Below are positions 22,430-34,664 of a stretch of DNA of 35,188 bases, in pieces (the first letter of the stretch is position 1; each line of letters opens with the position of its first letter). Origin of the DNA: Funneliformis mosseae (taxonomy: Eukaryota > Glomeromycota > Glomeromycetes > Glomerales > Glomeraceae). The translations under genes were made by a program, and so were the position numbers. The DNA lies in NCBI GenBank assembly GCA_910592005.1, contig CAJVPP010000350.1, positions 1 to 35,188 on the forward strand, given 5' to 3'. The notes under the pieces were generated by a model, which did not search any database, was not told the DNA's origin, and worked only from the letters and a program-made list of their open reading frames with translations.

Positions 22430-25400
22430 CCGACATTTGCATTTCATATCTGCCAATTCAGTTAACCTAATTAAAAGGAAAATGACTCAGAACTGACCGA
22501 GAACAAATTTTTTACAAAAAAAAAAGGACTAAAAAAAAAGAATTCTTTTATGGTAAGCTTGTTAGGTTGATCGTGACAATTATTCTGAAAGGTAAGTAAA
22601 TGAAAAAAAAAATATTAAAAAACTTATTTTTATTAAATAGATTTTAGCAGAAGGAAATACCTATTTTTTTTTTTGACTATCAAAATAAGAATTTGATTTG
22701 CACCTGGGAAAAAGGTGATACTATAATTAGTGAAGAACAACAAACAGTTATCGACTGACGCAACATTAAAGGATGGTACAACGTTCTCGTTTTTTTTTTT
22801 TTCCTTTGCGTAACGTCAAGTTTAACAAAATCAAGTAAAAACGAAAGCAAAGGGAAAAAAAAAAAATTAAATCTGTTAAAAAAAACGGGTTTTCACTTTG
22901 TCAATAATGGAATAATAAAACGATTGTTTTTTTTATGTGATCAATTCCATAAATATGCTTATTTTGTTGTACAATTGTTTTTTACTATTGTTCCCTCTGT
23001 TGTTTTTTTTTTTTTTTCCTTTCCTTCCAAGGCTTGACCAAATTTGTGCGGTACCTTGTGACTTGATAAGAATTTCATGAAGTTCAAAAAGAATTTAGTA
23101 TATATAACCATATTCCCACAGAACCTGTCCAAAATTTCGACGATTTCAACCTCTTTCCTCTCATAGTTGGTTTTTCAACAAGTTATTGTATCCAAAAATC
23201 TATTAAACATTTGGTGGCCCATTCGCCGTCAAAACGTTTCAAACATTTGTATGATCATTTTTACTTTAATCGGAAATTTGGCAATTCATGTATGAAAAAA
23301 AAGATTGTTTGGATAGACCAATTCAATAAGTCCAATTTAATCTTGGTCAGTTTACCCTGAGATCAAAGAAAGTGTGAGAGGATTATTGATAAATTCGATA
23401 AATTTAGAGATATTGGTTAGAAAATATCTCGATATTACAGGTTTATCATCAGGATATCACCAAGTATGTTGCAGTAAAGTTTTTTTTTTATCGCGTATAA
23501 AGATCAAAATCGTTCGCGTAGTTTGGCGTAAAATAAATAAGCAACATAAATATATTTCTGGAATGGCTGATGTTATGTAAGCCAGCAGATAATCGACCTT
23601 TTGGTCAACAACGCATACAGCCAGCATACATTGACCACATCGGAGCTTCTCTAGTTTAGGATGGAGTTTTTGTTCAAATTCCATGTCACCTGTCACATAG
23701 CATTCATCAAACATCATTCATTGGCGACCGACAAATTTTTCGAACAATGAAAGGTCTGCTTATATAATGAACTTATTGAGGGTATCCCCTACCATTATAA
23801 CCATTATATATTATTCATGGCAAATAAAAAAAAGTCTCCGAAATTATTACCTTAAAAAATAAAATAAAAAAAAAAAAATTAAAATTAATGATACACAGAG
23901 TTTAAAACCTGTCAATTGTATACACCCCATTTTTTTTTGTTTTTCCAATTTTTCACTCAATTTACTTTAATTTTTTATCTTGTGTAATTCGGATTATTGA
24001 ATAATCAATGAAGAGGAGATTTTTTTTTAATTTATTATAAAATGTACTGTTTTGTTTACCTAACACACAATATTATCTTGCTTCTTTTTTTTTTTTTTTT
24101 TTTAATGACCACTTTGTCAATTCGACCTTGTACATGCATAATATTTATTGTTTCTTTTATTTTGCATGTTAGATTGGTTACAATTCTTTTTTTTTTTTTT
24201 TCCCCACCTTCATATTTATTTGAAGTTTATTTTTTTTTTGATTTGATTTACGCTTTTATCAGATTTATTTTGTATAATCATAAAATATATATATATATAT
24301 ATATATATATTTTTTTTCGGTGCATGTCAATATTTGGACAAATGTTTGGATGTGTATGCAAATGACGTATTGCGGTGAAATCCAAGGCTAGAAGATCAGA
24401 GTAACAAAGAGAGCAACCTTTTGGTTGGGATGATGGAATTCTATGTGAAGAGAAAGTGAAAGGGGATTCGGGAACAAGGAAGTCATAGTGAGCGAACATT
24501 TATCATTGAAGTCTTAAAAGAAGCAGTTTGATAATAACGAAAAAAAATTCCTTGTGTAATTATTTTGGTTACCTACGTTAATGGTCACATATAAAGCTCA
24601 TTCGATGAAGATTATTAATATTGACCGGTTTTAGTATGGGTTGGAACTTAAGCAGTACATTCTGATAACATAAAACGTCAAATCATTATCAGATATTAGA
24701 TATCAGATTCAAGATTTTTTTTTTTACAAATATTATAATGTATTGTAATTTATTAATTTATGAATTATGTGTAAAAATATGTAAAATATAAACAAATGTG
24801 ACCCTGCAATATAAATAAAAAATTTTTTTTTTTCATTTATTATTTTTTATTTTTTTTTTTTTTTTGTCAACAACTACGTAAATAGAGGTCAAAGGGTTCA
24901 TATTGTAATAAATTTATTCTGGTTACTCCGGACTCCGGTTGCTATTCGCGTCTAACCACAAGTGTTTGTTTTATGGAATATTTACTTTATATTTTTTTTT
25001 TTTTTTTTTCTGTCATAGAATCTTGGAATCCCTTCTTTACCCTTTTATTTTATCGTTTATTTGTAATTTCTTTTTATTAAGGAAAAAATAAAAATAAAAC
25101 AAAACTTATCACCAAAAATGGTATTGCGCATTCTTCGCGTCAAAATCTTTTAAGAAACAGCCATCGAAAACGGCATTGGCGTTCCTAACCCAAGACGTGA
25201 TACTATTCTAAATTCCCACGGGATGTATATATTATTGAGGGTAACATTTATTCTTTTTTTGTCGTATGTGGTTGGTTGGTAAACTTTTTTTTTTTCATTT
25301 GCTACACCAACACAAATTGAGTCCACAAACCAATCGCCATTCCTTTTTATCACCCTTCTTTTTATCCCCAAAAAGTTATTAAAAATATATAAAATAATAA

Positions 25401-25549
25401 AAATAATCATAATAATAATAAAAAGAAAGAAATAAAGGAAGTAAAATAAAATAAAATAATGTTTGTACGAATGAAACCATTTTATTGTCATTATAATAAT
25501 AAAAAAAAACCGCTGTGCCTTGTCTGTAAAGGTTTTGATTGATGGGGGG

Positions 25550-25582
<33 letters not shown>

Positions 25583-26460
25583 TCATCGGTAGATTCCATT
25601 TCCCCCCCATCACCTTCTCCTCTCTTTATATTAATAAATTGTTACTGTTACATATATAAATAATAATAGGAAATTTAAGTTTGGATGATTGTAAATTAGT
25701 TAAAGTTTTTAGTTTTACTGAAATGTAAACAATAGTTTGAACCTGTGTTAACTATTTATGGATCAAGTCATTAAATTATTTTTTATTAAAGAGAAAAGAA
25801 TTTTTTTTTTATTATGACATTATATGTAGTATGTAACATGTAAAGTAAAAAATTTTTTTTTTTTTTTTTTTTTTTTATACGTAATATATTTAAAACAAAA
25901 AGTTTAAATAGTTGAGGTTACATAATACAAAAGCCAAAAAGCCTTAACTTTATTTACCAACTTAAAATTAAACTGCACACAAAAAAAAAAAAAAAATTCT
26001 TTGGTATAAAAACAAAGAAAATCTGAAAAAAAAAATTTTTTTTCTTATAAAAAAGACCCTATCGTGGTCACTTCCAATAACGAAAAAAATATTAAATTTT
26101 TTTTTTTTCTGCTTTTACGTTTTCTACTCTATTTATTCCGAAAAGTTAGAAGTAATTTTTCTTCCTTTTCAAATCATTCTCCTCTATCTTCATTTTTATG
26201 TGTAAAGATTTGTATACTTTTAGTATATATATAATCTTTGAAAGAAACCGCAACTATTTTGATTCAATTCTCGTTTGAAGAAAAAAACAATATTCGAAAA
26301 AGCTTCTTAGCGGCTTAATCACAAATTTATTTTGAGAGAACAACAAACAACAAAAACGAGATACGCTTTTTATTTGATGAATTTTATGTCATAAAATTAA
26401 AAAGTGTTTAAAAAAAAAAACCGACTTATAAAAAAATTTTCTGTCACGGGATTTTTCATT
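22430..26460. other. Intergenic, no supported gene
   Basis: About 4 kb of homopolymer-rich DNA upstream of the second gene. It includes an (AT)n microsatellite at about 24285-24310 and a T-run/A-run junction near 25551-25582. A minus-strand open frame at 23457-23717 (contains LRCGQCMLAVCVVDQKVDY) is not recognised, and the Lys/Phe-rich frame at 25150-25599 comes from poly-A/T. No RNA gene or transposase is visible. Confidence 0.55.
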
Positions 26461-26470
26461 ACCTTGAACC

Positions 26471-26480
26471 ATATATAAAA
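26471..26480 (+). promoter_or_regulatory. TATA box of the 26.6-kb gene
   Basis: ATATATAAAA lies 116 bp before the ATG at 26596. The stretch between contains ACGCGATTCATTT and a poly-A run just before the start context AAAAAATGG, which fits a fungal 5' leader. Position and motif support a promoter. Confidence 0.5.
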
Positions 26481-26595
26481 CACGCGATTCATTTAAAATC
26501 CCCTTATTCTTTTGTAAATAATAATCTTTCTTGTAACGAACAATATAATTTTCCTAAAAAAAAAAAAAAAAAGTACTCTAATCCAAATTTAAAAA

Positions 26596-28590
26596 ATGGA
26601 ACAACCATCAGTAACCTTTACCGCCACCAAATCTGTTGATTACCTCGGTCAATCTCACAAATGGACTGAAAGTGAAGTTTTGAGCTCCTACAAAGAAATT
26701 TCTAAACAGCTCAAGACAGTTCAAGAGAAATTGCGTGAAGAGAGTGAACAAAAGTTAAGGAGCAGGACCAAAAAGGGTTCTTCACGTTCCGCTCCATTAT
26801 CTCAAAAAGTTTCCCAAGTTTCTTCAAAATCACAGCAACCCCCGCGTGGAAAAAATGACGCAATCATAGGAAACATTAGCAGGCAACTCAAACAGCAGAA
26901 GGACGAGTGCGCTTTACGTGCTGAAGAAAAACGATTAATTCGCATGAAAAATGCTTTATGGAGAAAAATGGGCCCGGCGGTTGGCTGCGTTGGCAAGGGA
27001 AATAAGCTTGTATCTCCAAAGACTTTGAAATGGTAAGGTTTTTATTTTTATTAAAAAAAAGGGGGGAAACGAAAGAAAATTGTTGAGGAAAAAAAAAAAA
27101 AAAAAAAAAAAATGTGGAGAAAAAAAACTTTGGGATATTTTTTTTATTTCAGGGTAGTGCAGCTTGTTTCTGTGTGACCTACTTTATTTTAGCTCCCCAA
27201 ATTTTTTGTTATGGGGGATGTGAAGGATAGACGCAATTATCAATTGGTTCAAAGTATATCTATGCGATTAAACCTGAATATGGAAATACAAGATTTTTAT
27301 TTGTGAACCCATTAATAGCAATAACTCCCTTCGGAACTTTTTATTTCGTTTTTGACACTTTCTGCTGATCACATCGCATCCTTGTTGTTTGTCCTCCACC
27401 TTTTCCTCTTCGATAAGATTAGATTTTTTCTTTTTTTGGGTTTATTTTTGGCGGGCTTTTGCGAGTCTTACGAAATGTTTACTCAATGACCATTCATTTT
27501 AAGCTTTATTGTGATTGTCTCTCTCTCTTGTTTACATGTGGTGAAACTTTTACGAAACATTGGTCACACAAAACAAATACGCGCGCCCTCAACTCATTTC
27601 TTTTTTTGTCCTTTTTTTTTCTCTTAACAAATAACAACAAACGAACACAAAATACTCACCTTTATATCTTTATTAAAAACCAATAGGCAAAAGGAATGCG
27701 ACATCCTTTGGTTATTTGGTCCTCTTTACCAACCAGATAATGATCCATTCATGGAAGACGATGATGATTCGACCTTGGTAGGAAGTCCACCGGCCACTTG
27801 TTGCCCACCTTCACCTGTATTGTCACCACTGTCATCCTATTCTTCTTCTCCAAGCTCACCCTCAATCTACATCAAACCGGCCCTCAAGAAACCCGTGGAG
27901 TATGATCCTTTGAAAGACCTCGTTTCTTACGCTTGTGAAGTGTTGGCCAATGAAAAAACTTACTCTGGACGTCGCCATACGACTCCCCTTCCCATTAAAC
28001 CTAAGAAATCAATCAGCTTCAGTCGTAACCTTGAACAAGTTCATTATACTCCCACGCATTACACAATGCGACCTTCTCCCACGAGGCGTAGAATGAGCAA
28101 CCCATTTTTCGTAAAGATGGAAGAGGATTTGTCAAATGGAAAGAATGTTGAACAATACGATCAGATATTTGCATGGGCTAAAGAACAAGTCAAATCCACC
28201 GGTAAAGTCCAGCTATTCGGTGAGGACGGTACTTGGTTGGGTGGAAATCATGATGATGATGATGACGAATTCGTAATGCCACCAATTCCACTTTTGGTCA
28301 AATCCAATCCATCAAGACGATCTCCGTCCTCATCTCCCCGATCTCCGAAACGCAGATCTTCCGCAACGCCACCTGCAGCTTACACAGCCGCCGCAGCCAA
28401 AAAGAAGGCATCAGCCCATTCTAAAAATAACTTTGTCGATCCAAGATATATGAGTTCCCACGTGGCTGTCGATGGCGATTCTGAAACTGCAGAATCAGGA
28501 GTTGTACAACGCTGTGTAAACGTTGCATCTAATGTCAAAGATGTTGTAAGCTGGTGCGGTTCCATGTTATGGAACAGTACCGTTTTTTAA
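26596..28590 (+). CDS. Unknown 446-aa low-complexity protein, PP1-docking-like motif
   Basis: Two exons, 26596-27032 and 27687-28590, joined across a GTAAGG..AATAG intron that splits Trp146. ATG context AAAAAATGG and an upstream TATA box support the start. Residues 25-60 form a charged, coiled-coil-like helix (SYKEISKQLKTVQEKLREES), followed by a basic Ser-rich part, a second helix near residues 95-125, and WQKECDILWLFGPLYQ across the exon join. The C-terminal half is Pro/Ser-rich (residues 178-207, 350-380) with acidic runs EDDDD (169-173) and DDDDD (335-339). KKSISFSRNLEQVHYT (from 252) contains KSISF, which fits the [KR]x[VI]xF consensus for binding protein phosphatase 1. I do not recognise the family; a PP1 regulatory or signalling scaffold is a guess. 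No signal peptide or membrane segment is seen. Confidence 0.85.
27033..27686 (+). other. Long intron (654 bp) of the 26.6-kb gene
   Basis: Donor GTAAGG and acceptor CCAATAG. It is much longer than any SRPR intron in this window (70-143 bp). It contains a second good acceptor, T-rich followed by ATTTCAG, at 27152. Use of that site would add GVVQLVSV-like codons and a stop, giving a short isoform of about 154 residues. Confidence 0.75.
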
Positions 28591-29340
28591 CTTCTTCCAC
28601 AAAGAAGGTTAGAAAGGAAAAGCAATAAGAAACAAGATGACCAGTCATGTCTTTTCCTTTCAGAAAAAAAGGTACTTAAGACCTCGATTTTCCTTAATTT
28701 TCTCAACAACAAAAAATATTTTTTTAAATATTTTTTGAACATTTTTCTTTTTCTTTTTTTTTATTTCTTATATTTTTATCCCCTTTTTTCTTTTTTATCA
28801 TGGACATTATATTATTATCATAATGAAAAGGTTATAATGATGAACATTTTTTCAACTTTGGGTTTATTCAGGATGTTTATATATTTATCATATTGGTTTA
28901 TACATTATACATTATATATGTATTTCATCGCACTTGTGTAGTTAGTTACCTTTACCTTCACGCACTTTAATGTGTATTAATTCTTTCACGGTTCTATATA
29001 ACGTTTTTTACCACTATTACTTTCTGGTATTGTATACCACTCTCCTATTTTTTTACCACTATATTCCCTCAAAAAAAAAATTATAAATGTTTGTGTTTGT
29101 TTAATTTCACTCGAAAGTATTTCTTTACGTCCATAATAATTTGCGCAACGCTTTGCCAAATATTCGCAATTCACGATTATTATTTCTCTCTTCCATTTCA
29201 ACAATCAACAAAGTTACCTTGCATGTTTCTATTATTATTCGAATATTTTAATAAAAACAACTCCCATATCATAGCTTTATGAGCAACAACAACCCTACTC
29301 TTTCAATTCACCATCGTCAAAACCGAACAAAGAGAGAAGA
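28591..29340. other. 3' flank and intergenic
   Basis: The stop codon is followed at once by CTTCTTCCACAAAGAAGG, which can form a small stem-loop, then an AT-rich, T-run-rich 3' region. No second gene is supported; the hydrophobic 68-codon frame at 28735-28941 arises from T-rich DNA. Confidence 0.5.
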
Positions 29341-29353
29341 GGGAAGGCGAGAC

Positions 29354-29365
29354 CTATAAAAAGGG
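29354..29365 (+). promoter_or_regulatory. TATA box of an unidentified transcript
   Basis: CTATAAAAAGGG is a near-perfect TATA box set in GC-richer DNA. It is followed by CA-rich sequence (CACACACACGCTTACGCACACG) and then TCATATCACTG..TCACACTAAACAG, which look like a start region and leader. No convincing coding sequence follows, so the product is unknown or non-coding. Confidence 0.45.
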
Positions 29366-29475
29366 TCACACACACGCTTACGCACACGTTCATATCACTG
29401 TTTATTCACTCAACCAAATTATCTTCACACTAAACAGGTGGAAAGGGACACTCCAAGAGATCACTGAAATTATTG

Positions 29476-29556
29476 AAGCTGGTCACTGTCGAATGGAGCG
29501 ATTCCTAAGGATGTAATCAACCGCAGGTCACTGCCAAATGAGCCTATACCTAAGTA
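29476..29556. repeat. Imperfect direct repeat GGTCACTGYCRAATG..CCTAAG
   Basis: GCTGGTCACTGTCGAATGGA (about 29478) and GCAGGTCACTGCCAAATGAG (about 29525), each followed about 10 bp later by CCTAAG, form two diverged copies with a period of about 47 bp, inside the region expected to be transcribed from the 29.35-kb TATA box. Confidence 0.6.
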
Positions 29557-29599
29557 CCGAAAGAAAAAAAACACTACTATTATCTTTGGATAACAAAAA

Positions 29600-30135
29600 A
29601 AAAAAATACCCTTACCCTTAATATTATTATATATTAGAGTTAGTTCTTTCCCCTTTTGGTTCCTTTTCTATTTTTTTTTTTTTTTTTTCTCATCGGTATG
29701 ATGAAGTTACAAAGCTTGGTAAACGGTGCAACAGTATTCTCTAAGGAAGAATCGCACCGGCACACGGAGCTAGGTTTCCTTGATTTTTTGCAGCATGTTG
29801 TTTTTCCACTTTTTTCCTGTGCTGGATTTTTTGTTTTTTTGAATCAACCAGTTTATGTGCTTGTGGGTGGGTTGTCTTTGTGAAATTTTTTACTGGATTC
29901 TCCCCTTTTCTCGGATTTTCTTCTGTTTCGTTCTCACGATTGATGAAATGATAGCAGCATAAGATTCCGACTTCTTCAAAAAAACAGTATTTAACAATAA
30001 TATAACAACACCTCAACAACAATTTAAGCTTTCAATTTCCGTTCATATATTCCTTATTTAATTATGTCCAATAATTTACCATAACACTTTAACATATGGC
30101 ATTTTAATCATTCATCCCGCGAACTTAATTTTCCC
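29600..30135. other. Intergenic, no supported gene
   Basis: Contains a T-run at 29671-29689 and open frames of 75 codons (plus) and 93 codons (minus) around 29656-30022 that overlap each other and match nothing I know. A further exon of a transcript starting near 29.39 kb could lie here but cannot be shown. Confidence 0.45.
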
Positions 30136-30139
30136 AAAA

Positions 30140-30232
30140 CTCGAAATTTTTTTTGTTTGTGTTTGTGATTTCCTCAATTTTTAAATCGTTTTTCTAACTT
30201 TCGAAATTTTTTTGTTTGTGTTTGTGATTTCT
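30140..30232. repeat. Direct repeat of about 31 bp
   Basis: TCGAAATTTTTTTTGTTTGT followed by GTTTGTGATTTC occurs near 30142 and again near 30200, with a period of about 59 bp and one base difference in T-run length. Confidence 0.8.
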
Positions 30233-30435
30233 ATTTTATTTAATTAATTTCAAAATCCAATTCATCCATCATCATTTGTAAATTATGACTCTACTAGTTA
30301 CCTACCGCCATTCGCCAATTCCAAATTTTTTTATATGCCTTTTTTCTTTAATGAAAAAGATTCGCCAATTCCATTAATTTCACGAATTTAACGTTTTTAT
30401 CGAATTACTGTTCACGAATTTTATTGTTCCTCATT

Positions 30436-30912
30436 CAGATTTTTGCCAATTTTTTGTTCTTAATATTCAGATTTTGCCAATTTTTGTTCCTAAAATATTC
30501 AGATTTGCCAATTACTTATTGTTCCTTCATAATTCAGATTTTTGCCAATTTTTTTTTGTTCTCAAATATTCAGATTTTGCCACTTTTTTGTTTGTCATAT
30601 TCAGATTTTGCCAATTTTTTTTTTTTATTTCTTGTTCGTTTCAGATTTTGCCAATTCTTAGTTACGTTAATTTTTATTATATTCAGATTTTTGCCAATTT
30701 ATATTTTGTTCCTATTCAGATTTTGCCAATTTTTTTTTATAATCGTTTTGCCAATTTTGCCTTAATTTTTTTACTTTTTTTTTTTTTTATTCTTTCTTAT
30801 TTTTTCATTATTATATTATATTATATTATTTTTTTTTTTGTAAATTTTTTTGTTTTTGGGTTTGCAAATGTTCGATTTTGTCAATAAAGTACGAAAATTC
30901 AGATTTTTGCCA
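30436..30912. repeat. Variable tandem array, core TTCAGATTTTTGCCAATTTT
   Basis: About nine near-contiguous copies (starting near 30436, 30468, 30499, 30534, 30570, 30600, 30640, 30682 and 30714) plus an outlying copy at 30896. The core ATTCAGATTTTTGCCAATTT is conserved while the tail (T-run plus GTTC-like end) varies, so the period ranges from about 30 to 42 bp. Simpler CGCCAATTCC words precede it at 30312 and 30363. The open frames through it read IFRFCQF/IQIFANF repeats and are not genes. Confidence 0.88.
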
Positions 30913-31383
30913 GAGAAAAAAAAACAAAAAAAAAACGCGCGTTCCAAAGTGTAATCATTTATTTATTATTTTAAATTTTAAAAATTTTGTTGAAGTTGAT
31001 TGATTTTCTCTCGCTTGAAAAATAAAAATAGAAGATAAAAAAAAAGTTTACCGCGGCGGTTAGACCAACAAACATATGACGCAGCAAATAATTCGGAAAT
31101 TAATTCTCCTTTTGGAAATACCGAATTCATAATTATAAAAAAGTAAAAAAAATAGGGCAATTCAGTTTTTCATTTTGATCGACAAGGAATTAATTTTTTT
31201 ATTGTGAAAAATGTGTTCATTAAAAAACGTTTTTTTAGGATCTCTATTATTATTTTTTTTTACAAAGAATAAAATAATTTTTGTTAACCATAAAGAGATT
31301 TTATTTAATGTATTATGTAATGCAACCTACAGAATGTACATTATTGATACCTTATCAGAGAGGTAGATCATTGTGAGAATGGA

Positions 31384-31422
31384 GCGCTATTAATGGATCT
31401 TTTGATAAAAAATCAATAGCGC
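31384..31422. repeat. Inverted repeat GCGCTATT..AATAGCGC
   Basis: GCGCTATT at 31384-31391 pairs with AATAGCGC at 31415-31422. A third GCGCTAT, followed by CAATAAC, lies at 31477. These stand out by their GC content in AT-rich DNA. Confidence 0.6.
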
Positions 31423-34400
31423 CAAAAGCGTTTTAAGGCTTAGTGATCCAACGAAAGGGCTGAAGACAATCACGATGCGCTATCAATAACAAGTCCAAAC
31501 TGCAATAGGAAATTATTTAATATGTAAAGAGTGGAAGAGAGCGAATCACGTCATTAGTGGAATAACAAAGAAAAAAAAAAAGTGATCCTGTCGTATAAAA
31601 AAAAAATGTAAATGTAATGCGAAGTAGATTTTTTTTTTTTTGATTACACACTTTCTTTATCATTATTCGTTTCCTTTTGTTCCATTTTCATATCTCCATT
31701 TTTTTTTTTTTCCCTTTGAAGCGCACATTTTCCGCCAAGGACAGAAAAAAAAAAAAAAAAAAACTTGATTAATTTCTAGAATAAATCCCTTTGCAGGGTA
31801 AAAAATTTCGGTGAAACCGAATCTGCGTAAAAAGTGCCTAGTGAACAAATTGTATCGAGAGATGATTGGTGATTCTTATTTATAGATCAAAAAAGGTGAG
31901 TATTACAGCTTTATGCCTCATGAGCTTTGCTTGTGAGATCATAAGACGTTGAAAAAATATAAACAAGCGGCGGTTCAAAAAAAAAAAAAATCCATATTTG
32001 CATACATTAATGAAATGCAGTATGACATTCAAAGAGAATTGAAAGCCAAATAAGTAGTTTCATTTTGACTATTATATTTTTAAAAAAAAAAAGTTCGCAT
32101 GAGAGTTTCCGAAACCGATTTATTGCTTTTACCGTACCGTTTTTGATATTCTACCTTTTATATCCGACATCCGGATGGTGAAATTATTTTTAGATGCGGC
32201 TTGAACGAGATCCGTGACGGATGGGACGGTCGTGACGGTGGCACCCATCGGGCGGTGCGGGAGGAGTCGGTGGCTGATGACGAACTAAAAATAACCGACG
32301 AGTCGATTGGTCGCTTCCCCAATAACAACCAAATAGTAAACATGGGTAAACATGGTAACGTTAAGTAAATCACAAGTGATGATAATCCTTGATTTGTGAA
32401 AAAGCAAGATGTATTAAACAATAGACAACAAAAATCATATTGTTGTCAGTATGCGTGTGATACTTTTATCATAGTAAGAGCAATTAAAGGATAAACCATT
32501 TCGGAGGTCGGGGATAAATTAGAAAATGAAGCACATCCTACAAAATGCTGCGTTGTATCATCATATTCAGGTCGTGTGACATTGTCGTTCGTTTGTGGTC
32601 TGTGAGACTAAATTTCCACGCAACGATTTCATTAGCCGAATTTGGTATCTGTCAAAAACGTAAGAGCAAGCAATTTCCCGCCAATTGCCTTTTATAATTA
32701 ATATTCGGATCAAAATAATCACTTTCTTTTCCTTTTCCTTCCGACCTTGATCACCAATCACGATGAGACAGGTATCCACCTTTTGGTGAAAAAAAAAAAA
32801 ATTTCTGATCACAAAGTTCCAAAAAAAATAAAAAAATGGTCGTGTGACCGAAAATATTTTTTTTTTCCTCTCCCTTAAAATTATTATTATTATTATTTAT
32901 TAATTTGATTACCTTTTTTTTATTTATTTTTTCCTTTCTCATGGCTATTCTTTTACTGTTTCTAATTACGGATAATTCTGGACCTTTTTTTGTTTCAGTA
33001 AATAATGATACCAAAAAATTTTAAAAAAAAAAATCGCAAAATACTACACAGCATGACCTTTTTGATGTTCAAAATGGGCGTTTGAGGGCGAGAAGCAAAA
33101 GACCAATGATCGCGTCATATGGTCATTATAATTAATGCATGTACGTTATACCTGTCCTAGCGTTGTTTGAATCGTCTCCCCGCAATATGCAACGTGCGAT
33201 CCAACCGATATTATTACATAGGGATTTTACGTAAAGGCAATACATTGATTACATTACATCTCATAACCTTAAATTTTCGATCTCCTTTATTTTTTAATAT
33301 CATAAACATGGATATAATTTTTTTTATTCTCGCACAAAATTTATCAAGATGTATTAGTTGATGTATGAGTTTAATTAAGCGAAACATGGGGTGCGGGGGA
33401 TTAAAAAACAAAAAAAAAAAACAACAAATAAAACAAATAAAATTCGGAAAAGGATGAAATCCTTCATTCCACCCTTTCCGAAAAAAATTTTCGTCGTTTC
33501 GATGTCGATGACGTGACCTACGTTGAGAAATCCGCGGATCAAAAGTGTGACGTATCGCAACGTTCAGGTGACGAATTAAATGTAACGTTAGGTGTCGTTT
33601 TGAAAGATTTTGAGGACCTGTTACCCAAGTCGGACCTGAGTCATTATTCTTATGACAACCACGCAATCGCGTTTTCTTTATTTTTTTTGGGTTGTGTAAA
33701 TAATAGAAAACGATAACAGAACTTGATAAAAAAAAAAAAGTGGACAAGATGATAACGGTAACCTGATGAAGGAAAAAAAAAAATTTAGAATGGGCCAGAT
33801 GATAACGGAACTTGATATAAACATGTAATGAGAAAATAATTATGCGGTGTGATGTCTGTCGAAAAAAAAAAAAAAATTTTTTTTTCGTATGGATGGGATT
33901 GGTGGTAGATTACTCAAAGAAATTTCATTAGTCACACTGGGAGAACTTTTTTGGGGGGAGGGCTAATGGGGGCTAACACATTTTATTGCAACGACCTAAT
34001 GATGTGACACTTATCAACGAAAATAACCAAAACAAGATACACAAGTTGCGCGTATTTTAGGTTCGTAAATATTCGTCTCTCCTTTAGGTTGGTACACTAC
34101 TTTATCATATCACGCGGAACAATCATAATATTATCATTACATGTTTTTTTTTAAATATAATGTGATTTCTTTTTTTCATTTTTACGCGTTTATGTAAGTT
34201 AATTTCTAATTTGTTAAATGATAACGAGTTCGAGGTTCACGAATAATTTTGTGATGGTACATCTTGGCCTCATTTGTCAAGTCAACATCATGTCAAAAAG
34301 TCATGTATTTCAAAATCTACATCAAATCTTTGGCCTTTCCTTCAATTTGTGACAAAGAAAAAAAAAAATGATCAGATGATCATGTCCAAAAAAAAAAAAT

Positions 34401-34638
34401 ATCGTACAAGGAAATCGCCAAATTGCTTGATTTGATTGGATCTTCAATCTACATGACATGATAACGTATTTTCTTAATTCATGTTCTAAATTCAAATTCC
34501 TAATTTGGTCAATGCTTTTTATTTTTTTTAGAGAAAATTCCATCAAGTCCACGCGTCTTTGCGCGAAAAAAAAAAATGAATGAATGAGGCGAACAGTTCG
34601 GCTACGTCTGCGCTTTAATCGGATAGGCGGAGTAACAT

Positions 34639-34664
34639 TGATGGATCACACGATACATCCATCA
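34639..34664. repeat. 8-bp inverted repeat TGATGGAT..ATCCATCA
   Basis: TGATGGAT and ATCCATCA flank a 10-bp loop and could form a hairpin. No neighbouring gene gives it a role. Confidence 0.55.

Noticed and set aside
23457..23717. 86-codon minus-strand frame with CGQC motif
   Set aside because: Half of it reads through AT-rich sequence, there is no splice or promoter evidence, and no family is recognised; too weak to call.
25150..25599. 149-codon minus-strand frame
   Set aside because: It starts in and is dominated by poly-A/T-derived Phe, Lys and Ile runs.
30436..30912. CRISPR-like array (constant core, variable spacers)
   Set aside because: Core is not palindromic, spacers are T-rich length variants of one another, no cas genes, and the host is eukaryotic.
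32147..32421. GC-rich island with open frames on both strands
   Set aside because: Open length on the plus strand is 73 codons without an early ATG. The minus-strand frame is 87 codons with no known motif. Higher GC alone explains the lack of stops.
33214..33747. 177-codon minus-strand open frame
   Set aside because: It reads through homopolymers (FFFLFF, KKIKK) and low-complexity sequence, no motif is recognisable, and the opposite strand is also partly open.
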